Source of the DNA: Bacteroidota bacterium
GTDB lineage: Bacteria > Bacteroidota > Bacteroidia > Flavobacteriales > Weeksellaceae
NCBI GenBank assembly: GCA_023458415.1
Contig: JAEWZO010000003.1
Location: forward strand, 74,535 to 138,534
Length of the DNA: 64,000 nucleotides
Direction: 5' to 3'
Shown: piece after piece, positions 42,549-51,152 of the stretch
How positions within the stretch are numbered: the first letter of the stretch is position 1
Layout of the letters: each line of letters starts with the position of its first letter
Position numbers and translations under genes: made by a program
The notes under the pieces: model-generated
Told to the model about the DNA's origin: nothing
Database searches by the model: none
What the model saw: only the letters and a program-made list of their open reading frames with translations

Positions 42549-42564
42549 TGCTTTACAAAAAGCA
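42549..42564 (-). terminator. Possible weak terminator after recX
   Basis: TGCTTT and AAAGCA form a 6-bp stem with a 4-base loop. The stretch after it is only moderately T-rich. It lies between the recX stop and the module 2 promoter. Confidence 0.35.
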
Positions 42565-42601
42565 GTCCAATTTATGCTAGCCCTTTAAACAAGGTCTACA
42601 A

Positions 42602-43066
42602 TTATATGTCATCAATAATATTTTTAATCTCCTCATATTCAAAACCTCTGCTTAAAAGATAGCGGGTCGTTTTGATTTTTTTTTGATCAATTTTTAATCC
42701 TTTTTGTTTGGAAAAATACTGTTCGTAGATTTTTTTTAAAACCTTTTGATAATCTTCATCATCAATTTCATCAAAACATTTTAGAATCAATTTTTCGGGA
42801 ACTTTTTTTTGTTTAAGATGAATTTTTATTTTGTTTCTCCCCCAGTTTTTAATATTGAATTTTCCGCGAATGTAACTTCTGGTAAATCGTTCTTCATTCA
42901 GATAATTCTCTTTCATTAAATACAATAAAATCTCATCTTTGGCTTCCGGAATGAGTACAAATTCCCGCATTTTCTGCTCCACTTCGAAATGACAACGGTC
43001 TTGATAACTGCAATAATGCATCATCTTTTGTTTGATTTCTTCAAAGGTAAACGATTTTTTGTCCAT
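42602..43066 (-). CDS. recX: Regulatory protein RecX
   Basis: 154 residues, the usual size. Three tandem three-helix repeats begin with CHFEVEQKMREFVLIPEAKD. FTRSYIRGKFNIKNWGRNKI and EDYQKVLKKIYEQYFSKQKG are typical RecX blocks. It binds the RecA filament and inhibits recombinase activity. It follows glyA in the same direction with a 58-base gap; recA is not in the window. Confidence 0.9.
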   Translation of the reverse strand: MDKKSFTFEEIKQKMMHYCSYQDRCHFEVEQKMREFVLIPEAKDEILLYLMKENYLNEERFTRSYIRGKFNIKNWGRNKIKIHLKQKKVPEKLILKCFDEIDDEDYQKVLKKIYEQYFSKQKGLKIDQKKIKTTRYLLSRGFEYEEIKNIIDDI

Positions 43067-43124
43067 TTCCTTAAATGTGGGAACACGCCAAAAGGCGTGT
43101 TCAATATATTTTTCTTAATTATTT

Positions 43125-44396
43125 TCAGTAAGAAAACAACGGCACGCCATCCATCATTTCATTCACTTCTTTTCGAACTTCATTCAAAATATTCTCGTCT
43201 TTAATATGGTCAACCACTTTTGAGATTAAATCTGCAATATTTTCCATATCTTTTTCTTTCAGGCCTCTGGTGGTTACGGCTGCGGTTCCGAGGCGGATTC
43301 CGGAAGTGGTGAACGCCGACTTATCATCAAAAGGCACCATATTTTTGTTGCAGGTAATATCTGCTTTTACCAGCGCTTTTTCGGTCTCCTTACCGTTTAC
43401 ATTCTTATTTCTTAAATCGACCAGCATCAGGTGATTATCGGTTCCTCCGGAAACAATTTCAAAACCGCGGTCGATCATGGATTTGGCTAAAGCCTGTGCG
43501 TTGGAAATAACCTGTTTTGCATAGGTTTCAAATTTTGGATCCAAAGCTTCTCCGAATGCTACTGCTTTTGCTGCGATTACATGTTCCAGCGGACCGCCCT
43601 GAATTCCGGGGAAAACTGCTCCGTCCAGTACCTGACTCATCAACTTGGTTTCGCCTTTCGGAGTTTTGTGGCCGTAAGTGTTTTCAAAATCTTTACCCAT
43701 CATAATCAGTCCGCCTCTCGGTCCACGAAGGGTTTTGTGCGTTGTTGTGGTTACCACATGGCAGTGTTGGAACGGAGAAGAAAGCAATCCTTTCGCGATT
43801 AAACCTGCAGGATGCGCAATATCTGCCCACAAAGTTGCCCCAACTTCATCCGCAATTTCCCTGAACTTAGCAAAATCTATATCTCGTGAGTAGGCGGAAT
43901 AACCGGCAATCATCATTTTAGGTTTCACTTCCAGTGCTTTCTGGCGAACGTTTTCATAATCGATTCTTCCGGTTTCTTTTTCTACACCGTAGAAATTTGC
44001 TTTGTACTGAATCCCTGAGAAGTTCACGAAAGAGCCGTGCGTTAAATGTCCGCCCATAGAAAGATCCAAACCAAGTATGGAATCTCCCGGTTTCAGAACC
44101 GCAAGATACACTGCAGCATTGGCCTGAGAACCGGAATGTGGCTGAACATTGGCATATTCCACCCCGAAAAGTTCTTTTGCGCGGTTAATGGCTAAGGTTT
44201 CAATTTCGTCTACCACTTCGCAACCGCCGTAATACCTTCTTCCCGGATAACCTTCCGCATATTTATTGGTTAAAACGCTTCCCATTGCCTTCATAACGTC
44301 ATCAGAAACAAAATTTTCGGATGCGATGAGTTCAATTCCGTGGGTTTGTCTTTGTCTTTCCTTTTCGATCAGGTCGAAGATTACGCTGCTGCTCAT
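43125..44396 (-). CDS. glyA: Serine hydroxymethyltransferase
   Basis: 423 residues, full length. PLP-dependent enzyme converting serine and tetrahydrofolate to glycine and 5,10-methylene-THF. The catalytic lysine is in VVTTTTHKTLRGPRGG. NVQPHSGSQANAAVYLAVL, ADIAHPAGLIAKG and the N-terminal ELIASENFVSDDVMKAMGS are diagnostic. It has its own promoter (44467-44496). Confidence 0.98.
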   Translation of the reverse strand: MSSSVIFDLIEKERQRQTHGIELIASENFVSDDVMKAMGSVLTNKYAEGYPGRRYYGGCEVVDEIETLAINRAKELFGVEYANVQPHSGSQANAAVYLAVLKPGDSILGLDLSMGGHLTHGSFVNFSGIQYKANFYGVEKETGRIDYENVRQKALEVKPKMMIAGYSAYSRDIDFAKFREIADEVGATLWADIAHPAGLIAKGLLSSPFQHCHVVTTTTHKTLRGPRGGLIMMGKDFENTYGHKTPKGETKLMSQVLDGAVFPGIQGGPLEHVIAAKAVAFGEALDPKFETYAKQVISNAQALAKSMIDRGFEIVSGGTDNHLMLVDLRNKNVNGKETEKALVKADITCNKNMVPFDDKSAFTTSGIRLGTAAVTTRGLKEKDMENIADLISKVVDHIKDENILNEVRKEVNEMMDGVPLFSY

Positions 44397-44466
44397 ATTT
44401 TTAGATTTTTTGATATTAGAAGTAAGATATCAGAATTCAGATTATTCTGCTATTGAAACTGATTCC

Positions 44467-44496
44467 CAAATTTAAAGAAAATCCAACTGATGCAAA
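44467..44496 (-). promoter_or_regulatory. glyA promoter
   Basis: On the minus strand TTTG (44496-44493), an 18-base spacer and TAAATTTG (44474-44467) form one of the two promoters here with both elements at a plausible spacing. The predicted leader is about 65 bases. Confidence 0.65.
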
Positions 44497-44523
44497 ACAT
44501 CTACTGTAACGAATATTAATACC

Positions 44524-44531
44524 TACCTTTG
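44524..44531 (+). promoter_or_regulatory. -7 box of the small plus-strand gene
   Basis: TACCTTTG matches TAnnTTTG, 25 bases before the ATG at 44557. It is divergent from the glyA promoter with about 30 bases between them. Confidence 0.55.
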
Positions 44532-44556
44532 TCTCCTACTTTTTAAATTAAACATT

Positions 44557-44850
44557 ATGGGCAAGAAAAAATATAAGAAACAGCTGCTGAAATCACTTAA
44601 AGATATGGCAATCTCCGAACATCAACTGTTGGAAACCATGACCAACCTGATGCTGATGAAGGAACTGAAGAAAAACAATATTGACCTGAAGAAAGGCGAC
44701 ACTTTCTCTTTTGATGACCATATTTTTCAGTACAGCGAAGACAAAAACATCCGCAAAATAGATAAGCTTCGCAGAAAAATGCTGAAGACGATGGGGAAAA
44801 TTGTGGATGGAAATTCTTTTAAAGATAAAGAGCTGAAATTCTTAGCATAG
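44557..44850 (+). CDS. Small conserved-looking protein of unknown function
   Basis: 97 residues, strongly basic and predicted all-helical: a Lys-rich N-terminus (MGKKKYKKQLLKSLKDMAI), SEHQLLETMTNLMLMKELKK, then RKIDKLRRKMLKTMGKIVDG. No TM, signal peptide or known domain. It has its own -7 box and is closed by a strong bidirectional terminator, so it is a real monocistronic gene. Nucleic-acid or ribosome binding would suit the charge, but there is no direct evidence. Confidence 0.75.
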   Translation: MGKKKYKKQLLKSLKDMAISEHQLLETMTNLMLMKELKKNNIDLKKGDTFSFDDHIFQYSEDKNIRKIDKLRRKMLKTMGKIVDGNSFKDKELKFLA

Positions 44851-44884
44851 TTTTTCCCGCAATAATTCGCTGATGATAGGTAAA

Positions 44885-44919
44885 AAAACACGGTTTCAGA
44901 AAATCTGAAACCGTGTTTT
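44885..44919. terminator. Bidirectional terminator
   Basis: A 16-bp perfect stem (44885-44900 with 44904-44919) with a 3-base AAA loop, A-rich on one side and T-rich on the other. It serves the plus-strand small gene and, converging, the DUF72 gene whose stop is at 44920. Confidence 0.9.
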
Positions 44920-45804
44920 CTAATATTTCGTCTTTACATCCGCCATTTCGGGGACATGGAGGCTGTTTTTCCATTCCTTGTTCATCATTTCTATGAGATG
45001 GGCAGAAAGTAGCGGAGAAGCTTTTTCAATATTCTGGTGAACAAAGAAATAGAGTTTTTTCAGTCCTTGTTTTTTCCATTCCGTTAAGCGTTCCATCCAA
45101 TCGTCCAGACGTGCATAATCACTTTCGGCATTGGCTCCGACGTAGCGGATGAACGCGACCGGCGTCGTTAACCGCATATGCAGCATATCGCGTCTTCCGG
45201 CAGTGTCCACGATGATATTGGTAATATTATATTCTACAAACAGTCCCATGGTTTTTTCAAAAACCTCCTCGTCCGTAAACCATTCATTGTTGCGAAGTTC
45301 TATTGCTAATGGAATTTCCCGCGGCCAGTCTTTTACAAATCTGTCAAGCCGTTCGAAATCTTTCGGTTTAAAATTGTCGTGCAGCTGTAGAAAAGACATC
45401 CCCAGTTTTTCATCAAAATTTGCCACAGCAGTTACAAATCGCGTCACCGGCTCCTCAATATTGTTCAGTCGGCGGTAATGCGAAACAGAGTTGGTAATCT
45501 TCGGAAAAAACTTAAAATCCGAGGGAGTTTTGTCTTTCCAGGTTAACACTTCTTCCACTTTCGGCATTCCGTAAAATGTTGCGTTAAGTTCAATGGAGTT
45601 GAACTGGGTGGCGTAATACGTGAGTTCGTCTTTGGTTCCTCTCGGGTAAAAACCTTTCAGGTCGGTTTTGTTCCACTTGGCACAGCCAACTGAGATTTCT
45701 AGATCTTTTCCTTTCGCCGATTTCAAAATTTCCGCAGTTCTTAGATGATCTTTTGGCAAAGTAAAATCTATTTGCGACGGGTCTTCAACCTGTCCGAATT
45801 TCAT
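44920..45804 (-). CDS. DUF72 domain protein
   Basis: 294 residues of the YecE/DUF72 TIM-barrel family. EISVGCAKWNKTDLKGFYPR opens the domain. QFNSIELNATFYGMPKVEEV, FKFFPKITNSVSHYRRL and LAIELRNNEWFTDEEVF carry its conserved Glu, Tyr, Lys and Arg residues. Biochemical function is not established to my knowledge. It stands alone between glyA and the ribonucleotide reductase genes. Confidence 0.9.
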   Translation of the reverse strand: MKFGQVEDPSQIDFTLPKDHLRTAEILKSAKGKDLEISVGCAKWNKTDLKGFYPRGTKDELTYYATQFNSIELNATFYGMPKVEEVLTWKDKTPSDFKFFPKITNSVSHYRRLNNIEEPVTRFVTAVANFDEKLGMSFLQLHDNFKPKDFERLDRFVKDWPREIPLAIELRNNEWFTDEEVFEKTMGLFVEYNITNIIVDTAGRRDMLHMRLTTPVAFIRYVGANAESDYARLDDWMERLTEWKKQGLKKLYFFVHQNIEKASPLLSAHLIEMMNKEWKNSLHVPEMADVKTKY

Positions 45805-45890
45805 AAAATTTGAGATTTAAGTTGTCGTTTTAAAGTTAAAAATTTTCTTATCTAATTACAGCAGGGACATCAACTCCTGACTGTACCAAA

Positions 45891-46613
45891 TTAGAATTGA
45901 CTGCAATCGACAACAAAGCTAAAAGTCTGATTTTCGTTATTGTTTGTTGTAATCGATTTCGGCAGCACATGCATTATATTGCTCTGAAAATAATAAAACT
46001 TTACCAACATCGAAGCAGAGCGCTTTGCCTTTAAACCCACTTCAATATTCCCATTTCCGGAAACTGCTGTATTGCTGAAAGTGCCGCTTTCCAATGTTCG
46101 ATTAGTCGAAATATAAAGTGGTGGATTGTTATTGTTGGATACCTGCATATTGATTTTTATATCAATGGGTTTCCAGGCATTTACATCACGCTCATTAGAT
46201 TTTCCGGGTTGGATGGCATTTGTATCCATCACTTCTGCAATATTTCCCTGGTCATTATCTGCCCTTAGAAAATAAGCATAATCTTCCTTGCTGTTATCAA
46301 CAATGTAATCAAAAAGAATCGAGTAATTACCGTTCTGATCACTGAAAACCGTTTTTACTTCTTCCTGTTTAATACAACTCATAGTGCCGCAAAAACCCCT
46401 CCACGTCCGGACAAGTTTTACCGGAAAATTTGGAACCGGAAAATTCCTCTGAAAATCAAAAACCTTCCCTCTTACTGTACTTTGAACAGTTTCCAGGGAA
46501 TCACCTCTTTCCGGATTGCCGTCGCGACACCCTACAAATATGAGTATGAAAATTAAAAAGAGGCGTTTTATTTGCCGGAGATTTAAACAAAGGTAAATAA
46601 ATCTATCACGCAA
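45891..46613 (-). CDS. Lipoprotein with carboxypeptidase-regulatory-like fold; start codon unclear
   Basis: The open frame begins with TTG at 46613 (240 residues). A signal peptide of standard form, KRLFLIFILIFVGC, follows directly after an ATA codon at 46571-46569, where an ATG would be expected. A TACCTTTG -7 box (46588-46595) lies between the two, which favours a start near 46571 (226 residues). The mature part opens with STVRGKVFDFQRNFPVPNFP, then PVKLVRTW, typical of CarboxypepD_reg beta-sandwich domains, and KTVFSDQNGNYSILFDY fits the same fold. Likely an outer- or inner-membrane lipoprotein of unknown role. Confidence 0.72.
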   Translation of the reverse strand: MRDRFIYLCLNLRQIKRLFLIFILIFVGCRDGNPERGDSLETVQSTVRGKVFDFQRNFPVPNFPVKLVRTWRGFCGTMSCIKQEEVKTVFSDQNGNYSILFDYIVDNSKEDYAYFLRADNDQGNIAEVMDTNAIQPGKSNERDVNAWKPIDIKINMQVSNNNNPPLYISTNRTLESGTFSNTAVSGNGNIEVGLKAKRSASMLVKFYYFQSNIMHVLPKSITTNNNENQTFSFVVDCSQF

Positions 46614-46635
46614 AAAAATAAGTGAAAAAATAAAA

Positions 46636-46656
46636 AACCGCAGAAATTCTGCGGTT
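46636..46656 (-). terminator. Terminator after the nrdB-nrdA operon
   Basis: AACCGCAGAA pairs with TTCTGCGGTT across one to three loop bases. On the minus strand it is followed by TTTTATTTTTT. It lies 35 bases beyond the nrdA stop. Confidence 0.85.
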
Positions 46657-46691
46657 CAACTGTTTATCTTTAGTTCTGCATGTCGTTCAGG

Positions 46692-48350
46692 CTACGCTTC
46701 ACATGAAGAGCAAGAAACAAAGTTCACCATCAGCTCTTTAGAAACGGATGAACTTCTTTGGTAATACAAAGTTTTTACGCCTTTCTTCCATGCTTCGATG
46801 ATAACGTAATTCACATCTTTCACCGGCATGGTGCTTGGAATCTGAAGGTTCAGCGACTGTGCCTGATCGATGTACTGCTGTCTTTGTGCTGCCTGAGTTA
46901 CAATTTCCATCGGAGAAATCTCCTTGAAGGTTTTGAACACCGCCTTTTCGTCATCGGTCAGTTCTTCAAGATGCTGTACAGAACCGTGATTCAGCATAAT
47001 GGTTCTCCAGGTTTCCTCGTTGTCAAGACCTTTTTCTTCAAGCAGTTTTGCGAGGTATTTATTCTTTCTCATGAAGTTCCCTTTCGCCAATCCCGCCTTG
47101 TAATAGTTGGATGCAAACGGCTCAATTCCCGGAGAAGTCTGTCCCAAAATTGCCGATGAAGACGTCGTAGGAGCAATCGCCATTAAAGTCGTGTTTCGCA
47201 TTCCGTAACCTTTCAGCAGTTCAGGTTCGCCGTAGATGTTGGCCAGTTCTCTTGAGGCTGCTTCCGCTTCTTCTTTGATATGTCTGAACGCTCTTGCATT
47301 GAACTGTGTCGCCTGGAACGATTCAAACGGAATCATATTTTTCTGAAGGTAAGAATGGTAACCTAAAACGCCCAAACCAAGCGCTCTGTGGCGAAGTGCA
47401 AAGTTTCTTGCTCCCTGAAGATAGAAATTACCTTCTGTTTTCTCGATAAATTCTGAAAGAACGGCATCCAGGAAATAAATCGCCAGTTTCACCGCATTGG
47501 TATCCTTCCATTCATCGAAAAGTTCAAGGTTCATTGAAGACAGACAGCAGATAAATGATTCCTCTTTCGTGGAAGGCAGCATGATTTCCGAACACAGGTT
47601 CGAAGCATTAACCGTCATTCCTAAATCCTTGTAAACCTGCGGCTTATTGCGGTTCACATTATCGGTAAAGAAAATATACGGAAGGCCTTTCTGCTGGCGA
47701 CTTTCCAGTACTCTGGCCCAGATTTTACGCTTGTCGGTATCGCCGTCAATCATATCCTGCATCCAGTAATCCGGAACACAAACCCCTGTAAACAGGTTCT
47801 GGATCGGGCTTCCGATGTCTTTGATGGAAAGAAACTCTTCAATATCGCCGTGGTCAATATCTAAGTAAGCCGCGAACGCACCTCTGCGCACACCACCCTG
47901 AGAGACCACATCCATCGCCGTGTCGAACAGCTTCATAAATGAAACAGCACCTGAAGATTTACCGTTGTCGGTTACCGCAGTACCACGGTTACGCAGTTCT
48001 CCGAAATATCCGGAAGTACCGCCCCCGATTTTCGTCTGCATTATCACCTCACCCAGTTTTCCGGTAATCCCTTCGATATTGTCCGGCACGTGTACATTGA
48101 AACATGAAATCGGCAATCCGCGCTGTGTTCCCATATTGGCCCAGACCGGCGACGAGAAAGAAATCCAGCCTTTCACGATCATCTCCTTAAAAGCGGGCTG
48201 CAGTTCAGGTTTGTACAGACGTTTTGCAGCGGCCGTCGTAATTCTGTCGATGGCGCCTTCCACCGTTTCGCCTTTCAGCAGGTAACCGCGGTTCAGCATT
48301 TGCTCGGACTCCTCATTGAGCCACCATATATCTAAATTTTGTTCGTCCAT
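46692..48350 (-). CDS. nrdA: Ribonucleoside-diphosphate reductase alpha subunit, short form
   Basis: 552 residues. Reduces ribonucleotides to deoxyribonucleotides. Active-site Cys in GLPISCFNVHV; radical-site N-x-C-x-E in NASNLCSEIML; second redox Cys in EESFICCLSSMNL; radical-transfer tyrosines in TLYYQRSS; and a C-terminal CxxC pair (VSCSSCEA) for reduction by thioredoxin or glutaredoxin. There is no ATP-cone: the protein starts directly before the ten-stranded barrel, as in many Bacteroidetes enzymes. Follows nrdB after 28 bases. Confidence 0.96.
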   Translation of the reverse strand: MDEQNLDIWWLNEESEQMLNRGYLLKGETVEGAIDRITTAAAKRLYKPELQPAFKEMIVKGWISFSSPVWANMGTQRGLPISCFNVHVPDNIEGITGKLGEVIMQTKIGGGTSGYFGELRNRGTAVTDNGKSSGAVSFMKLFDTAMDVVSQGGVRRGAFAAYLDIDHGDIEEFLSIKDIGSPIQNLFTGVCVPDYWMQDMIDGDTDKRKIWARVLESRQQKGLPYIFFTDNVNRNKPQVYKDLGMTVNASNLCSEIMLPSTKEESFICCLSSMNLELFDEWKDTNAVKLAIYFLDAVLSEFIEKTEGNFYLQGARNFALRHRALGLGVLGYHSYLQKNMIPFESFQATQFNARAFRHIKEEAEAASRELANIYGEPELLKGYGMRNTTLMAIAPTTSSSAILGQTSPGIEPFASNYYKAGLAKGNFMRKNKYLAKLLEEKGLDNEETWRTIMLNHGSVQHLEELTDDEKAVFKTFKEISPMEIVTQAAQRQQYIDQAQSLNLQIPSTMPVKDVNYVIIEAWKKGVKTLYYQRSSSVSKELMVNFVSCSSCEA

Positions 48351-48378
48351 TTTTGTTGAAATTAGTGGTTGCTAGTTT

Positions 48379-49353
48379 TTAAAACAAATCGTTTTCAGTA
48401 ATACTTTTATCGTGCTTGGTATAATCTACCGGCCTTTTCGCAAAGAAGTCGTCCAGTGAATTGGCGAAAACTTCTTCCTCGAACCAAACCATAGGTCTGT
48501 ACTGTTCCGGTGTGATGTTGTAACGGGTTTTCATTCCGATTTTCTTCAGGGAATCATCCACACGGTATTTCATAAAGTTCAGAAGATCTTCCTTTGAGAA
48601 ATTATCCAACTCGCCCATTTCGAAGATCCAGTCCAGGATTTCTTCTTCCACCTGAATAGAATGGTCAACCAAAGTGTAAATATCTTCGATATCAGAGTCA
48701 GTCAGCAGATCAGGCTGCTCTTCACGGATCTTATTGATAAGGTAAATTCCGGCATTCGCGTGGATCTGCTCATCTACGGAAGTCCAAGCAATGATGTTGC
48801 TCACATTCTTCATATACCCTTTGAATCTTGTGAAAGAAAGAATAATGGCAAACTGCGAGAACAGGGAAACGTTTTCAATCAAAATGGAGAAAAGCAACAG
48901 CGAAGAAACATATTCTTTCGGTGTGGTAGAGTTTGCATGCTTCAGAACGTTGCTCAAGAACTCAATTCTTTTCTTGATTGAAGGAATCTCAATTACATGA
49001 AGAAATTCCTCGTTATATCCTAAAACCTCAAGAAGTCTGGAATACGCTTCGGAATGGCGGAATTCGCATTCGGCAAAAGTGGCACCAAGACCGTTCAGTT
49101 CAGGCTTTGGAAGGTGATGATAAAGATTTCCCCAGAAAGTTTTTACAGAAACTTCAATCTGTGCAATGGCCAAAAGAGCGTGTTTCACCGCGTTTTTCTC
49201 GTGCGGTTCCATCTGTGATTTAAAATCCTGAACATCTGCTGTAAAATCTACCTCGGAATGAACCCAAAATGCTTTCTGGATAGCCTCGGTAAACTGCAGA
49301 ACTTCCGGATACTCAAACGGTTTATAACTTACTCTTTTGTCGAAGATTCCCAT
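48379..49353 (-). CDS. nrdB: Ribonucleoside-diphosphate reductase beta subunit
   Basis: 324 residues, ferritin-like four-helix protein carrying the di-metal/tyrosyl-radical cofactor. The metal ligands and radical Tyr are visible in ECEFRHSEAY (Glu97, His100, Tyr104); further ligands are in LLFSILIENVSLFSQF and DEQIHANAGIYLI. The presence of the Tyr assigns it to class Ia/Ib, not Ic. The C-terminal DDFFAKRPVDYTKHDKS segment should contact NrdA. Confidence 0.96.
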   Translation of the reverse strand: MGIFDKRVSYKPFEYPEVLQFTEAIQKAFWVHSEVDFTADVQDFKSQMEPHEKNAVKHALLAIAQIEVSVKTFWGNLYHHLPKPELNGLGATFAECEFRHSEAYSRLLEVLGYNEEFLHVIEIPSIKKRIEFLSNVLKHANSTTPKEYVSSLLLFSILIENVSLFSQFAIILSFTRFKGYMKNVSNIIAWTSVDEQIHANAGIYLINKIREEQPDLLTDSDIEDIYTLVDHSIQVEEEILDWIFEMGELDNFSKEDLLNFMKYRVDDSLKKIGMKTRYNITPEQYRPMVWFEEEVFANSLDDFFAKRPVDYTKHDKSITENDLF

Positions 49354-49492
49354 AGTGTTGCTGTATTTTTTTTAGGTTAAAAAATCTCTTTCACAGAAAA
49401 ACGAACAGCCAATGTAATTTATTGAATTGCAGGACATTTCACGCTGCGAGACTTCAAGATTAATGCTGAATTTTTCTGTTTTGAACCAATTA

Positions 49493-49500
49493 CAAAAGTA
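49493..49500 (-). promoter_or_regulatory. Possible nrdB -7 box
   Basis: TACTTTTG fits TAnnTTTG. No -33 TTTG at the right distance. The long leader this implies is unusual in this window. Confidence 0.4.
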
Positions 49501-49697
49501 TAGAATGCTTTCGGGATGAAAAAGTTTGGAATATTAAATCACTGACTTTGAAGACCAAAAGTTTTCCACAATGACACAGATGGCTCTATATGAAGCTGTT
49601 TGACCCAAAGCATAATTTTTGATGACTGAAACTTCAGAAAAAATATTAAACAGTAAACAAAAAACACCATTTCCAAATATATTTTTAGTTAAACGCT

Positions 49698-49724
49698 AAA
49701 AAAAACACCCTGCTTTCGCAAGGT
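49698..49724 (-). terminator. Terminator after the three secreted paralogues
   Basis: On the minus strand ACCTTGC-GAAA-GCAGGGT (one G-U pair) is followed by a G and eight T. It lies 24 bases past the stop of the last paralogue. Confidence 0.8.
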
Positions 49725-49747
49725 ATCTTATTTCATCATTTGTGTAT

Positions 49748-50473
49748 TTAGAAACCGGTTGGTTTAGGAATGGTTGAATTTCCTCCGCTGGTACCGTTCA
49801 AGTTTACGGTTTGTGGCGTTTCAATATTCTTGGTAATCAAACGTTTATATACCAAAATCTGTAGGCGGATGGTAAAACGGTCGGAATTTGATGGTGTTGC
49901 ACTGTTAGTTGTAAAACGTGAATTGAGGTATCTTGCTCTAATATGCCATGTTTTAGGCGAATTAGGATTTGCAGGATTGGACGGTGCCAAAAACGCAGCA
50001 AAATCAGGACTACCCTGTCTGTAAGTATTTGTGCTGGAATTTTGTGTTGGACTGTTGTTATGAACTGTATACACTTCCAGATCACGCTCACCATTTACGA
50101 TTCGGCCCAAACTAAAGCTTCGTACTGCAACGATAAACCCTTCGCCATCAATCCCGGTATTATACGAGCTAATTCCGGAGTTGGGTACATTGTTAAGGTT
50201 CAGCTCAAGTAGATTCACCAGCGACGAGTTCTCTACGGACGGCTCATAAATATCAAGGTTAACTCCTTCTGAAGCCATAAACTTAATGGGCAACTCTAAA
50301 GGTTCACCCGGATTCCGCAAATACAGAAGATCTGCATGTGCAATTCCGTTCACATCAAGATTTTCCTGTGGATCTGCTCTGTTAATTCCAACATTTCCAT
50401 CAAAATTCTGTTGCTGAGCAAAACAGATAATTCCTATAAAAGATGCAAAAAATAAGTAAAGTTGTGTTCTCAT
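49748..50473 (-). CDS. Secreted protein of unknown function, paralogue 3 of 3
   Basis: 241 residues. Signal peptide MRTQLYLFFASFIGIICFAQ, then QNFDGNVGINRADPQENLDV, the VGI-x(2-5)-P-x-L-x-VNG head motif common at the N-terminus of flavobacterial surface proteins and similar to phage tail-fibre heads. The remainder is Asn/Ser/Thr-rich and predicted beta. The C-terminus (TVNLNGTSGGNSTIPKPTGF) is not a T9SS tail. It shares the general plan of the two genes before it but is well diverged. Last gene of a three-gene operon with an 18-base gap. Confidence 0.8.
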   Translation of the reverse strand: MRTQLYLFFASFIGIICFAQQQNFDGNVGINRADPQENLDVNGIAHADLLYLRNPGEPLELPIKFMASEGVNLDIYEPSVENSSLVNLLELNLNNVPNSGISSYNTGIDGEGFIVAVRSFSLGRIVNGERDLEVYTVHNNSPTQNSSTNTYRQGSPDFAAFLAPSNPANPNSPKTWHIRARYLNSRFTTNSATPSNSDRFTIRLQILVYKRLITKNIETPQTVNLNGTSGGNSTIPKPTGF

Positions 50474-50490
50474 TGTTAAGCAGTATTTAG

Positions 50491-51141
50491 TTATTGCAGT
50501 CCTAACGGAGTTGTCGTTGAGACTCCATTATAATCTGAACCTACAGAACCGTTAATTGTTCCCCAGTCTTTCACCATCGTTTTTTCAAACACTACAAATG
50601 AAACTTCCCACGAACCGTTTCTTCCGGCTACCGTGTTGGAATTGTTAAAATTGAGGTTAATGGTATACTTTCCAGAGTTGTATGCAGCTACCGAGGTATG
50701 ATAAGTACCATAACGTGTGGTTGAACTGCTTGTAGATGCGATAACCGACGCCTCCTGATTAGAAGCATTAACACCTGTATAAACTGCTTCTGCTAAGCCC
50801 AAATAATATTTTGAAACATCAAGATCAGTGTTCAGACTGATTACCGACGACTGATTTACGTTATCAATCCGTACTGCATACTTGTTAATTGGGCCCACCT
50901 GACGCTGAAGCACATCCAAAAGCTTAACCTCGCCCACCGGATTTGAATCTTCAGAACGCACAAGGAGATAGTATTCTTTTGTAGGACCCGATGCGAAGTT
51001 GGTTTCATCCAAAATTAAGTAACTGTCGAGCAGTATGTTTCCATTTACATCCAACGCTCCTCGCGGTGTTGTAGTCCCGATTCCCACTTGAGCAAAAAAC
51101 AGTGCAGGAAAAAACAGGAGAAAGAGTAATTCTTTTTTCAT
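50491..51141 (-). CDS. Secreted protein of unknown function, paralogue 2 of 3
   Basis: 216 residues. Signal peptide MKKELLFLLFFPALFFAQ, head motif VGIGTTTPRGALDVNGNILL, then a beta-rich domain with NAVYTG/NQEAS-type Asn/Ser content. A closing strand pair NGSWEVSFVVFEKTMV aligns with GKWEVNLMVFDRAFA in paralogue 1. It ends STTTPLGLQ without a sorting tail. Export through Sec to the periplasm or surface is likely; function unknown. Confidence 0.8.
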   Translation of the reverse strand: MKKELLFLLFFPALFFAQVGIGTTTPRGALDVNGNILLDSYLILDETNFASGPTKEYYLLVRSEDSNPVGEVKLLDVLQRQVGPINKYAVRIDNVNQSSVISLNTDLDVSKYYLGLAEAVYTGVNASNQEASVIASTSSSTTRYGTYHTSVAAYNSGKYTINLNFNNSNTVAGRNGSWEVSFVVFEKTMVKDWGTINGSVGSDYNGVSTTTPLGLQ

Positions 51142-51152
51142 GATCTTAGTAT

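Larger units (their letters stand above)
49354..49747. other. Intergenic region upstream of nrdB
   Basis: 394 bases, AT-rich, no ORF. It holds the possible nrdB -7 box TACTTTTG (49493-49500, minus strand), which would give a leader of about 130 bases, and a terminator (49698-49724). I saw no clear NrdR box pair and no cobalamin riboswitch. Confidence 0.55.

Noticed and set aside
46588..46595. TTG start at 46613 for the lipoprotein, with the -7 box taken as chance
   Set aside because: The TTG extension places 14 non-signal-like residues before an otherwise standard lipoprotein signal; kept only as the outer coordinate of the open frame.
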